From positions 1 to 6,067 of the forward strand of contig JBCBUE010000118.1 of NCBI GenBank assembly GCA_039818285.1: a DNA stretch of 6,067 bases, in the 5' to 3' direction. Every line of letters starts with the position of its first letter. Position 1 is the first letter of the stretch. The notes under the pieces were generated by a model. The model had not been told where the DNA came from. It searched no databases and saw nothing but the letters and a program-made list of their open reading frames with translations. The DNA is from JBCBUE01 sp039818285 (GTDB taxonomy: Bacteria; Planctomycetota; Phycisphaerae; Phycisphaerales; Phycisphaeraceae). Made by a program: the position numbers and the translations under genes. This document shows, piece by piece, positions 1 through 5,910 of the stretch.

Positions 1-1546
1 CCAGCTGAATCTCCTTCTGGTCCTTGAAGTCGGGGGCGGTGCCGGTCGAGCACCACTGCTTCCACTTGTGCGGGGCCAGGGCGTAGTCGCGTCGCAGCGA
101 CTTGCCCATCGTGTCGGCCAGCAGGAAGGGGAAGTCGCCGGTCGCCTGGGCGAGCTGGACGACGCCCACCGAACCGGCGCGGAACCGCTCGCCCAGGGCG
201 GACCGCAGGTCGCCCTTGCTCATCAGCAGGCCCGCCAGCTTGTGGCCCGGCATCCGGTCGGCCGCGGCGTAGCCCAGCGCCAGCAAGTAGCGGCGGCCGA
301 TGTCCAGGAAGCTGTGGCCGCGAAACTCGTCGGCGCGGGCGTGGGCGGGGCGAAGCTCGGGCGCGCCGGTGGCCGACAGCATCAACTGGCCGGCGTCGTC
401 GAACCGGACGAACTGACGCGCGCCGGCGCGGAGCATGATGGCGTCCTGCACGGCCTCGTTGAGCGAGTCGAGGTTGCGATCCGAGCCGACCGCGACGCGG
501 TGGGTGGTGGTGGGCATGTCGTCCGGGCTCCGCTTGAGGTTCAGGGTGGCGTCGAGCGCGGCGTCATTCACGGCGGACTCGGCGTCGACGTGCTTGTTCA
601 CCCATGACTGGGGCAGGCCGCAGGACAGCGCGATCTGATTGATGCCCCGCACGCGGGCGCGTTCGGCCTTGCGGTTCTCGGCCATGCGTCGGTCAAGATC
701 GGCGGCGGACAGATGGACGCCGTCTCGCGTCGCGTCCGCGCCCGCCTGCATCGGCTTGTCGTCGTCCTCGGCGTTGGCCTGGACCTTGTCGTCGTCATCG
801 GCGGCGCTGGCGGCGACGGCGTCGGTGGGCGGGTCGGCGGGGTTCGCGAGCGCCTGCAGCGCGGTCTTCTGCTCGTCGGTCAGCGTCTCGACGAACGCGG
901 CGGCCTGCTCGGGCGTCGCGCCCTCGGCGAGACCGGCCGCGAGCAGGCAGTTCATCTGAGCTTCGTTGTAGTTCATGGTCGGGGCTCCAATGGCGGGAGG
1001 GTTGTGGGTGGCGGCGGAGAGCAATCCGGCGGGGTTGCCGGCGGGTTCGCCGACGAGATCGACGGCGTCCAACCCCGACACGCGGAGTTGGCGTTGTTCG
1101 GTGAGCGTGAAGGTCGACGAGCTGATCGACAGGCCCATCTCCGACGGCCGCTTCTCGGCGATCGTCATCAGGCGGCGCTCCTGCGCGCCGTCGGGGACCA
1201 GGAACTCGACGTCGGCCACGACGCGGGCGCCCTCGATGCGGGCGGCGCTCAGGTAGGCGATGCGGTGGCCGAGGTCGTCGGTGACGCCATCGACCTCGGG
1301 GTGGGTCAGCCGGACCTTGACGCCCTGCTTGGCGTTGATGCCGTCGGCGACCTGCCGAAGCGTGACCTCGTCAACGACCATCGGCGGGTGGCCCGAGCCC
1401 GAGGGCCTGGTCTCGCCGAGGGTGATCACCGCCACGTTGCGGATCGCGCCGGCGTCGCGGTCGACGGCGAGCCCCGCGCCGGTGACCGGGGCGTAGACCC
1501 TGAGGGCGAGCGGCGCGGCGGTATTCAGGGCGACTCGGTTAGGCAC
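1..1546 (-). CDS. Prohead protease / scaffold / major capsid protein fusion (partial, C-terminus beyond left edge)
   Basis: My translation from a GTG at 1546 stays open for 515 codons to the window edge. Residues 1-180 look like a prohead maturation protease: THPEVDG with H82 as likely catalytic His, a block at 92-118 (LGHRIAYL to VEFLVPDG), MGLSISSS with S140 as likely nucleophile, then LDAVDLVGEPAGNPAGLL (159-176), a signature I associate with phage prohead proteases. Residues 191-343 are Ala/Asp/Glu-rich with helical stretches and fit a scaffold. From about 344 the sequence matches my memory of capsid proteins of the protease/major-capsid fusion family: FRGHSFLDIGRRYLL (408-422), TGDFPFLLADTMGKSLRRDY (469-488), WKQWCSTGTAPDFK (495-508). 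The role is procapsid assembly, self-processing and shell formation. The GTG lies inside the portal gene end (8-base overlap, GTGCCTAA) after a G-rich stretch (1553-1557, 6-base spacer), a weak ribosome site that suggests coupling to portal translation. Catalytic residues are assigned by pattern only. The capsid domain is incomplete here. Confidence 0.85.
   Translation of the reverse strand, partial: MPNRVALNTAAPLALRVYAPVTGAGLAVDRDAGAIRNVAVITLGETRPSGSGHPPMVVDEVTLRQVADGINAKQGVKVRLTHPEVDGVTDDLGHRIAYLSAARIEGARVVADVEFLVPDGAQERRLMTIAEKRPSEMGLSISSSTFTLTEQRQLRVSGLDAVDLVGEPAGNPAGLLSAATHNPPAIGAPTMNYNEAQMNCLLAAGLAEGATPEQAAAFVETLTDEQKTALQALANPADPPTDAVAASAADDDDKVQANAEDDDKPMQAGADATRDGVHLSAADLDRRMAENRKAERARVRGINQIALSCGLPQSWVNKHVDAESAVNDAALDATLNLKRSPDDMPTTTHRVAVGSDRNLDSLNEAVQDAIMLRAGARQFVRFDDAGQLMLSATGAPELRPAHARADEFRGHSFLDIGRRYLLALGYAAADRMPGHKLAGLLMSKGDLRSALGERFRAGSVGVVQLAQATGDFPFLLADTMGKSLRRDYALAPHKWKQWCSTGTAPDFKDQKEIQL
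515..531 (-). promoter_or_regulatory. Possible second internal start at the scaffold/capsid boundary
   Basis: GGAG (528-531) stands 10 bases before an in-frame ATG (515-517), codon 344, which opens MPTTTHRVAVGSD. This is about where the mature capsid segment should begin. The spacing is long but tolerable. GGAG is also a common chance motif in G-rich coding sequence, so this is weaker than the site at 974-990. The same boundary could instead be a maturation cleavage point. Confidence 0.25.
755..802 (-). repeat. Imperfect duplication of an acidic DDDK segment in the scaffold region
   Basis: Two copies of an 18-base unit, at 785-802 and 755-772, match at 17 of 18 positions and start 30 bases apart in frame. 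They encode ADDDDK (249-254) and AEDDDK (259-264), each followed by a QA-containing spacer. The stretch looks like a flexible acidic linker rather than a folded domain. Confidence 0.6.
974..990 (-). promoter_or_regulatory. Internal ribosome binding site and in-frame ATG inside the protease/capsid fusion
   Basis: TTGGAG (985-990) lies 8 bases before an in-frame ATG (974-976), which is codon 191. This is a better ribosome site than the one at the gene's own GTG. It falls just after the predicted protease domain ends and exactly where the scaffold-like region (MNYNEAQMNC) begins. In lambda, scaffold Nu3 is made from an internal in-frame start within protease gene C; by analogy this site could yield scaffold-capsid protein without protease. 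The site is seen in the sequence; its use is inferred. Confidence 0.5.
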
Positions 1547-3071
1547 CCGGCACCCCCGCGGGCTGGACGGCCGGCAGGTCGTCGGTCGTGGCGTCGTGGT
1601 GGGGCGCGTCGGGCCGGTCGGGCGCGGGGTTCTCGCGGCCGTCACCCCCAAGGCGGGCGATGATTTTCTCGGTGCCGTCGGCGGCGATCTCTCGGTCCAG
1701 CTCACCCACCGTGGTGCCCAAGCGGCTCGCCTCGCGGGTGCGACTGGTCAGGCCGAGCCGCATCTTGCGTTCGATGGACTTGCCGTCGGCCTCGGGGTCG
1801 ACCCAGTCCCATCCGTCGCCCTGCCAGTCGATGTCCTCGGTGGGGTCGAGGTCGTCGACGAAGTACGCGTCCGCGTCGTTGGCGCTCGACCACAGGTGCA
1901 CGAAATCGGAGAGGACCGGCCGGCACAGCTGCTCGATCAGGTCCTCCTGCTCGACGGCGTACTCGCGGTGGTCCTCGATCGCGCCCAGCCGCGCCGACGA
2001 GTAGCTGCCGTCGGAGAAGTCGCGGGCCGCCTGGTTGTAGCTGGTCCCGGCGCCGGCGGCGATGGCCTGCAGCTGGGCGCGGGTGAACGGGGCGTACTGC
2101 CCGCCGGGGCGCGAGGGGGTGTACGAGGTGACCTCGTCGGCGTCGTCGACGTAGGCCACGTTGACGCCGTCGATGTCCAGCGTGCCGCCGTCCTCGGCGC
2201 CGCGGATGATCAGGCCGATGCCCGACTCGGCGCGGGCCGTCTTCAACTCCGACGCGTTGTACTCCGACAGGTCGTGCAGGCGGGGGGCCGACGGGGTGAG
2301 CTCGCTGGCCGCTCGGCTCTGCTGCACCCGCTCGGGGTCGTAGACGTGGCAGACCATCGCCGCGGGCACGCGCATCGACTCCAGCAGCAGCGGGGCCGGG
2401 CGGTGGAGGCCGCGCACGTCGTGGGGGTGGTGCTTGTAGACGTGGTACGCGACGATCCGCATGCGGTCGTCGACCTCGACGCCCATGCGGATGTCGTTGC
2501 CGGTGGTCGGCTCCTGCAGCTTGTAGATGTCCAACTGCTCGGACTCGACGCACTGCAGCTTCAGCGACTGCGTGTTGAACGGGCCGGGCACCACCCAGCG
2601 GACAACGAACGCCTCGCCGACGGTCTTCTTCTCGCGGACGGCCCACGCCTGAATCTTGCGGAAGTTTCGCCGGCCCTCAATGTCGCAGCGGGCGGCGGAC
2701 CGCGCCCACCGCTTGAAGTCGCGCCGGTAGTTCTTGTTGTCGATTGAGGGGGTGATGCCGCGTCCGACCACGTTGCGGACGAACGCCCGGACGATCGACT
2801 TGGCGTAGGGGTCGTTGGCCACCAGCTGGCGGCAGCGGGCGTTGATGCCGCGGAGGTCGGGGAAGATGGACGAGTCGGCGGACGAGGGCTGGGCCCGCCA
2901 GTCGTCGTTGAGGCGGTTGCGCTCGGCGGCCCGGTGGTAGGCGAGCTGGGCGCGTCGGTGGGCGAGGCGGGCGTTGGCGAGCTGGACGCGGAGATCGCGC
3001 TCGGCGGCCGGGACGGGCCGGCGGCTCGCGGCCGGCGAAGGCTTGCGGACGCGGTGAGGCACGCGGGCCAT
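1539..3071 (-). CDS. Phage portal protein, lambda family
   Basis: This is the 510-residue portal subunit, whose ring forms the unique capsid vertex, docks the terminase and is the channel for DNA entry and exit. Family-typical features in order: a basic N-terminal helix (about 23-54, LANARLAHRRAQLAYHRAAERN), DLRGINARCRQLVANDPYAKSIV (72-94) and VVGRGITPSI (101-110), the usual lambda-portal opening; GEAFVVRW (152-159); VESEQLDIYK (175-184) and MGVEVDDRMRIVAYHVYKHHP (196-216); VCHVYDPERVQQSR (240-253), in the place of the family's conserved H-x-(Y/F) and RG(V/I)P region; YNASELKTARAESGIG (271-286); TSYNQAARDFSDGSYSSARLG (343-363); and WQGDGWDWVDPEADGKS (416-432) before an acidic, Pro-rich tail. 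I chose the ATG at 3071 because it forms a TGATG overlap with the gpW-like gene, as at the two small genes upstream. A GTG at 3092 would add seven residues and has its own purine-rich site. Length is normal for the family. Confidence 0.93.
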   Translation of the reverse strand: MARVPHRVRKPSPAASRRPVPAAERDLRVQLANARLAHRRAQLAYHRAAERNRLNDDWRAQPSSADSSIFPDLRGINARCRQLVANDPYAKSIVRAFVRNVVGRGITPSIDNKNYRRDFKRWARSAARCDIEGRRNFRKIQAWAVREKKTVGEAFVVRWVVPGPFNTQSLKLQCVESEQLDIYKLQEPTTGNDIRMGVEVDDRMRIVAYHVYKHHPHDVRGLHRPAPLLLESMRVPAAMVCHVYDPERVQQSRAASELTPSAPRLHDLSEYNASELKTARAESGIGLIIRGAEDGGTLDIDGVNVAYVDDADEVTSYTPSRPGGQYAPFTRAQLQAIAAGAGTSYNQAARDFSDGSYSSARLGAIEDHREYAVEQEDLIEQLCRPVLSDFVHLWSSANDADAYFVDDLDPTEDIDWQGDGWDWVDPEADGKSIERKMRLGLTSRTREASRLGTTVGELDREIAADGTEKIIARLGGDGRENPAPDRPDAPHHDATTDDLPAVQPAGVPGA

Positions 3072-3352
3072 CAGCAGCCGCACCTCACGCACGTACCGCC
3101 CTCGACACCTCCACCCGAGGCCGTGCCGGGCCGCGAGAAGCGGACACCGCCGAAGCGCGAGCCGCGCTGCAGGCGATTGATCTCGTTGAGCGTCCGGGTC
3201 TCAAGCCGGACCAGCTCCACGGGGGAGAACGAGTCAAGGCGTCGACCGTGGATCATGTAGGACGCCGCGTTGCGATCGAGCGTGCCGTCAATCGCCGCCT
3301 GCACCCTGGTCAGGCGTTCTTGAAGAACAACGATCCGCGCGGTGTTGGTCAC
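3071..3352 (-). CDS. gpW-like head-to-tail joining protein
   Basis: This is a 93-residue protein. The core 10-63 has the gpW layout: a first helix (QERLTRVQAAIDGTL), a short strand segment around SYMIHGRRLDSFS (31-43), then a second helix (SPVELVRLETRTLNEINRLQR, 43-63). Lambda gpW has 68 residues with the same helix, GRR-containing strands and helix order. Its role is to bind under the portal after packaging, hold DNA in and provide the surface for the next joining protein. The position directly before the portal gene matches lambda (A, W, B). The start is a GTG with a purine run right against it (CAGGG, no spacer), so initiation may be weak. The 25-residue tail is Gly-rich and ends CVRCGC; these last codons also hold the likely ribosome site of the portal gene. 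The assignment rests on fold pattern, size and gene order. Confidence 0.8.
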   Translation of the reverse strand: MTNTARIVVLQERLTRVQAAIDGTLDRNAASYMIHGRRLDSFSPVELVRLETRTLNEINRLQRGSRFGGVRFSRPGTASGGGVEGGTCVRCGC

Positions 3353-3398
3353 CCCTGCAAGATGACGGGGCGAGACTTGTTAAGAAATAGGGCGCGTT
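3353..3398 (-). other. 46-base intergenic gap, only non-coding gap in the cluster
   Basis: This gap separates the TAG of the zinc-ribbon gene from the GTG of the gpW-like gene. It is visibly more A+T-rich than the flanking genes (around TTTCTTAACAAG). I see no convincing -35/-10 pair and no hairpin with a T-run. Confidence 0.5.
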
Positions 3399-3617
3399 CT
3401 ACGCGGTAGAAACAACAGTGGCCGGGGAGACGCGGTTTTTGTAGTGGGTGTGGGTCCAGTAGTGGCCGCAGTCCAGGCATCGTCGGTACTGGAACTGAAC
3501 GCGATATCGAACGCCGCCGGCCTCGGCAAAGCCGCGGACCGTTCTCCGCACGCGGGTTTCGGTGGATCGGCACTTGGGGCAGTGCGGCGCGAACGTGGCG
3601 TAAGCCGGGTCGGTCAT
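3399..3617 (-). CDS. Small zinc-ribbon protein (NrdR/Ogr-like CxxC pairs)
   Basis: This is a 72-residue protein with two cysteine knuckles: CPKC at 13-16 and CLDCG at 47-51, separated by a 30-residue arm rich in Arg and beta-type residues (TRVRRTVRGF to YRVQFQYRRC). The pattern of CPxC, an ETRV-type strand, basic residues, RRC..CGHYW and T-H resembles the N-terminal zinc ribbon of NrdR and, more loosely, phage Ogr/Delta-type regulators. Nucleic-acid binding is therefore plausible, and a structural zinc-binding role is equally open. There is no second domain; the tail (60-72) looks disordered. The ATG at 3617 is chosen because AAGGAG (3624-3629) sits 6 bases upstream and the ATG overlaps the previous stop as TGATG. 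A GTG at 3620 would leave a 3-base spacer. It lies between terminase and the gpW-like gene, a place normally empty in lambda. Function not recognised. Confidence 0.8.
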   Translation of the reverse strand: MTDPAYATFAPHCPKCRSTETRVRRTVRGFAEAGGVRYRVQFQYRRCLDCGHYWTHTHYKNRVSPATVVSTA

Positions 3618-3629
3618 CACGCACTCCTT
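3615..3629 (-). promoter_or_regulatory. Ribosome binding site and TGATG junction of the zinc-ribbon gene
   Basis: AAGGAG (3624-3629), a 6-base spacer, then TGATG, in which the upstream stop and the new start share one base. It differs at only two of 15 positions from the junction at 3848-3862. This arrangement allows translational coupling and decides the start. Confidence 0.8.
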
Positions 3630-3850
3630 GCGTATTGCAGCGCCTCGTCAAGGGCGTCAAAGCCGAATGTTTCGCCGCCTGATTCGTCGATCAGCGTGAC
3701 CCGGCACCCTTCTTGCGGCCACTCAATCGCGGCTTGCCTTGATCCGCTGGGCGCGAAGAACCCGTTGGGCAGCCACACCTGTAAAACCCGCCGTAGTCGT
3801 TGGTCGCCCTCGGCGGCCGTTTGCAACAGGGGGTCGATGTTGGTTCGCAT
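3617..3850 (-). CDS. Uncharacterised 77-residue protein between terminase and zinc-ribbon gene
   Basis: I do not recognise this protein. It has an N-terminal helix (about 4-27, DPLLQTAAEGDQRLRRVLQVW), a hydrophobic turn (LPNGFFAPSG, 27-36), then a strand-loop-helix stretch: CRVTLIDESGGETFGF (49-64) followed by DALDEALQYAR (65-75). This suggests a small soluble alpha/beta domain, with no signal peptide or membrane segment. The start is supported by AAGGAG with a 6-base spacer and by a one-base overlap with the terminase stop; the end overlaps the zinc-ribbon start by one base, so it is tightly embedded in the operon. The codon pattern is less extreme in G+C than the terminase. Candidates by position only are a packaging accessory or connector-associated protein. 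The open frame runs on far upstream, but that part is antisense-like shadow of the terminase gene, rich in Arg, Gly and Ala. Confidence 0.75.
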   Translation of the reverse strand: MRTNIDPLLQTAAEGDQRLRRVLQVWLPNGFFAPSGSRQAAIEWPQEGCRVTLIDESGGETFGFDALDEALQYARSA

Positions 3851-3862
3851 CACGTTCTCCTT
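3848..3862 (-). promoter_or_regulatory. Ribosome binding site and TGATG junction after terminase
   Basis: AAGGAG (3857-3862) lies inside the last terminase codons, 6 bases before the ATG at 3850, and the terminase TGA overlaps that ATG by one base. It is the best ribosome site in this part of the operon and marks the true start of the 77-residue protein. Confidence 0.8.
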
Positions 3863-5898
3863 GTCTTGTTTCCATTCCGGGGGGCCCACGCGCCGGTCGC
3901 GCGGCGCTTGGAGGCGTTGGCCTGCCGGCGAAGCCGGTCCAGCAGCACCAGCGCGTAGGCCGTCGAGTCGAGAAAGTGGTTGCCGCCCGAGTGGCCGGGC
4001 GTCTTGCCCCACACGGTCTCGACCGCCCCCTGCTTGTTGCGGGCCTGCATCGACCGCTCGGCGAGCAGCTGCTTGGTAAAGCTCGTGTGCTCGCCGGGCG
4101 TGGGCACGCCGGCGGCGTTGTCCGCCGGGCGCGGCAGCATGACCGCGCCGGGGGTGCCGACGGGCACCGACAACCGGTCGTGCAGCCGCGACTTGGCGAG
4201 GTTGGCGTCGAGTTCGAGCAGCGTCACGCGCCCCACGCCCGGCAGCCCCGACTCGACGCGCTCGACGTAGTACCCGTCGGCCTTGCGGGTGTTGCGGCCG
4301 TTCCGCGCCGGACCCCGGTACGCCGCGCCGGCGCGCTGGCCAAACCCGAAGCCCTTGAGCGGCAGGTGGGCCGGGCCCATCTCCCGGCAGTGCCGGTACA
4401 CGCTGGGGGTGTGCTCGCCGTCGCCGGAGTCGTAGCCCCACAGCGCCGGCTCGACGGCGGGCGCCGCGACCTCGCCGTCGGCGGTGACCCGCGTCAGCCG
4501 GCGGGGCAGGTCGCCGTTGAGCGCCGCGAACGCCGCGCGCAGCGCCGGCTCGAGGCCGAGCTGCCGGGTGTGCACCTCGGCGATGCCGTAGTCCACGAGC
4601 TGAACCCATCGCTCGTCATCGGGCGGGTCGTCGCCGAACCGCAGCCGGCCCGCCACCGCGGTCCAGTGCAGCAGGTGATGGCCGACGTCGACGCCCACCG
4701 CGACCGCGTCCATCCAGGGGAGCAGCACGCCGCGCGGCGGGTCGGACCAGCGGCCCGCGATCGCGTGGTGGTCGAGCTCGTTGGTCTCCTTCTCTTCCGA
4801 CTCGATCGGCACCACCCAGCGGAACTGGCGCAGGGCACGGTCGCGGACCTCGGCGTTCAGCTCCCGCGACGCCAGCCATTCGTCGCGCCCCACCGACGCC
4901 ATTGAGTTCAGACAGTCGTTGACGCAGGTGAACCGGAAGCCCAGCGTCCGCGTGCGGGGACGCGGGCCGACGACCTCGCCGTCGGCGGTGACCTCTTGGC
5001 CGCGGTGCACCAGCCGCGCCTCGCGGTTGGCCGCCAGCCGCTCGTCCTCGCTCCACGGCCCGCCGCACGACGGGCAGACAAGGTGGGCGCCCTCGGCGGC
5101 GTGGTCCTCGTCCTCGGCGTCCTGCCAGCCCACCAGGTGCTCGCGCTCCGGGGTGACCCACCCCCCGCAGCGTGGGCAGGGCAGGGCGAGCCGCGACGCC
5201 GAGCCGTGTTGATACGCGGTCCAGATCCGGCCGCGCTCGATCGAGACGGTGCACTCGCGATAGACGCGGCGGCGGTCGCCGAAGGCGTTGCCGCGGGCCT
5301 CCATCTGCGTGGCCGGGTCGGCCTCACGCGAGTTGCGGCGGACCTCGTCGTAACCGTCGACCTCGGTCTGCAGGATGATCCGTGCGGTGTAGCCCGCCCG
5401 TTTCTTGTCCGAGCCGCCGGCGGACATGAACTTGAGTTCCACGCCGTGGCGGAAGCGGATGGCGTCGACCTCGCCGCCGCGCGAGCCCGCGCCGTCGGCC
5501 GGCAGCAGGTCGCGGTAGCGGCTGGCCTCGATGATCGGCAGGAAGTCGTTGCGCCACTTGTCGCCCGACATGTCCATCGTCGGCACGCCGCAGACCACGG
5601 ACTCGCGCAGCTCGAACAGCGCGTGCAGGCCGGGCAGGACGTAGCCGTGAAGCGATTTGCCGCCCTGAGCGATGCCGGTGAACGCGGTGTCGCGCCAGTG
5701 GTCGTCGGCGAGCTCGTGGAGGAACATCGCCACCGCCGGCTGGGTGGCGGCGCGGTAGCGGCCCGGGCGCGGGCTGGGCTTGGGGATAACGACCTCGGCC
5801 TCGGCCCACTCGAGGATCGGGCGGAACCGCGGGCGTCGCGACGCGGCGATCAGCTCGCGGCCGATGGACAGGCCGGGGTTATCCAGCGTGGCGATCAA
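3850..5898 (-). CDS. Terminase large subunit, GpA family (ATPase and nuclease)
   Basis: This is a 682-residue packaging motor that cuts concatemeric DNA and translocates it through the portal using ATP. In order: an N-terminal adapter with ILEWAEAEVVIPKPSPRPGRY (28-48), typical of GpA proteins; a P-loop-like GIAQGGKS (75-82, K81); VCGVPTMDMSGDKWRNDFLP (102-121); a Walker-B-like IILQTEVDGYDE (174-185) with E179 as likely catalytic glutamate; two zinc-ribbon knuckles, CPRC (241-244) and CPSC (275-278); then the nuclease domain with acidic metal ligands likely at D404 (VGVDVG), D490 (WGYDSGDG) and D644 (GNHFLDSTAYA). The tail is strongly basic (664-682). Length is close to the lambda gpA class. 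The start is TTG, supported by GGAGG (5906-5910) with a 7-base spacer and by a two-base overlap with the upstream stop. The stop overlaps the next ATG. The P-loop is conventional and unlike the atypical lambda one. The aspartate usually expected just before the Walker B glutamate is a threonine here. Confidence 0.95.
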   Translation of the reverse strand: MIATLDNPGLSIGRELIAASRRPRFRPILEWAEAEVVIPKPSPRPGRYRAATQPAVAMFLHELADDHWRDTAFTGIAQGGKSLHGYVLPGLHALFELRESVVCGVPTMDMSGDKWRNDFLPIIEASRYRDLLPADGAGSRGGEVDAIRFRHGVELKFMSAGGSDKKRAGYTARIILQTEVDGYDEVRRNSREADPATQMEARGNAFGDRRRVYRECTVSIERGRIWTAYQHGSASRLALPCPRCGGWVTPEREHLVGWQDAEDEDHAAEGAHLVCPSCGGPWSEDERLAANREARLVHRGQEVTADGEVVGPRPRTRTLGFRFTCVNDCLNSMASVGRDEWLASRELNAEVRDRALRQFRWVVPIESEEKETNELDHHAIAGRWSDPPRGVLLPWMDAVAVGVDVGHHLLHWTAVAGRLRFGDDPPDDERWVQLVDYGIAEVHTRQLGLEPALRAAFAALNGDLPRRLTRVTADGEVAAPAVEPALWGYDSGDGEHTPSVYRHCREMGPAHLPLKGFGFGQRAGAAYRGPARNGRNTRKADGYYVERVESGLPGVGRVTLLELDANLAKSRLHDRLSVPVGTPGAVMLPRPADNAAGVPTPGEHTSFTKQLLAERSMQARNKQGAVETVWGKTPGHSGGNHFLDSTAYALVLLDRLRRQANASKRRATGAWAPRNGNKTRRT
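4467..4993 (-). repeat. Exact 23-base direct repeat pair within the terminase gene
   Basis: Identical 23-base segments at 4467-4489 and 4971-4993 are 504 bases apart, a multiple of three. Both encode VTADGEV in frame (residues 303-309 and 471-477). The flanking codons differ. Recombination between them would remove 168 codons without a frameshift. Confidence 0.7.
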
Positions 5899-5910
5899 GC
5901 CCCGTCCTCC
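5895..5910 (-). promoter_or_regulatory. Ribosome binding site and stop/start overlap deciding the terminase TTG start
   Basis: GGAGG (5906-5910), a 7-base spacer, then TTG, in which the last two bases of TTG begin the upstream TGA (TTGA). This supports the rare TTG start and suggests re-initiation by ribosomes finishing the upstream gene. Confidence 0.7.

Noticed and set aside
250..640. DDDDK as an enterokinase-type processing site in the capsid fusion
   Set aside because: Enterokinase is a eukaryotic enzyme; the resemblance is coincidental and processing would be done by the phage's own protease domain.
713..1663. Long plus-strand open frame (316 codons) antisense to the protease/capsid gene
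   Set aside because: Gly/Val/Arg/Ala-rich translation with no motif; it is the antisense shadow of a high-GC gene whose own translation has clear family signatures.
1702..2646. 314-codon minus-strand frame inside the portal gene
   Set aside because: Alternate frame of the portal gene, Arg/Pro/Gly-rich with no motif.
1596..2747. Long plus-strand open frame (383 codons) opposite the portal gene
   Set aside because: Low-complexity Val/Gly/Ala/Arg/Asp composition, fully antisense to a confident portal gene.
3349..3660. 103-codon minus-strand frame covering the zinc-ribbon gene
   Set aside because: Overlaps the zinc-ribbon gene in another frame. It lacks the CxxC pairs and has no well-placed ribosome site.
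3617..4609. 330-codon reading of the 77-residue gene's frame
   Set aside because: The upstream 253 codons overlap the terminase and are Arg/Ala/Gly-rich noise; the real start is the ATG at 3850 with AAGGAG and stop overlap.
3739..4905. Plus-strand open frame (388 codons) opposite the terminase
   Set aside because: Composition is typical of shadow frames and there are no recognisable domains; the terminase on the other strand is unambiguous.
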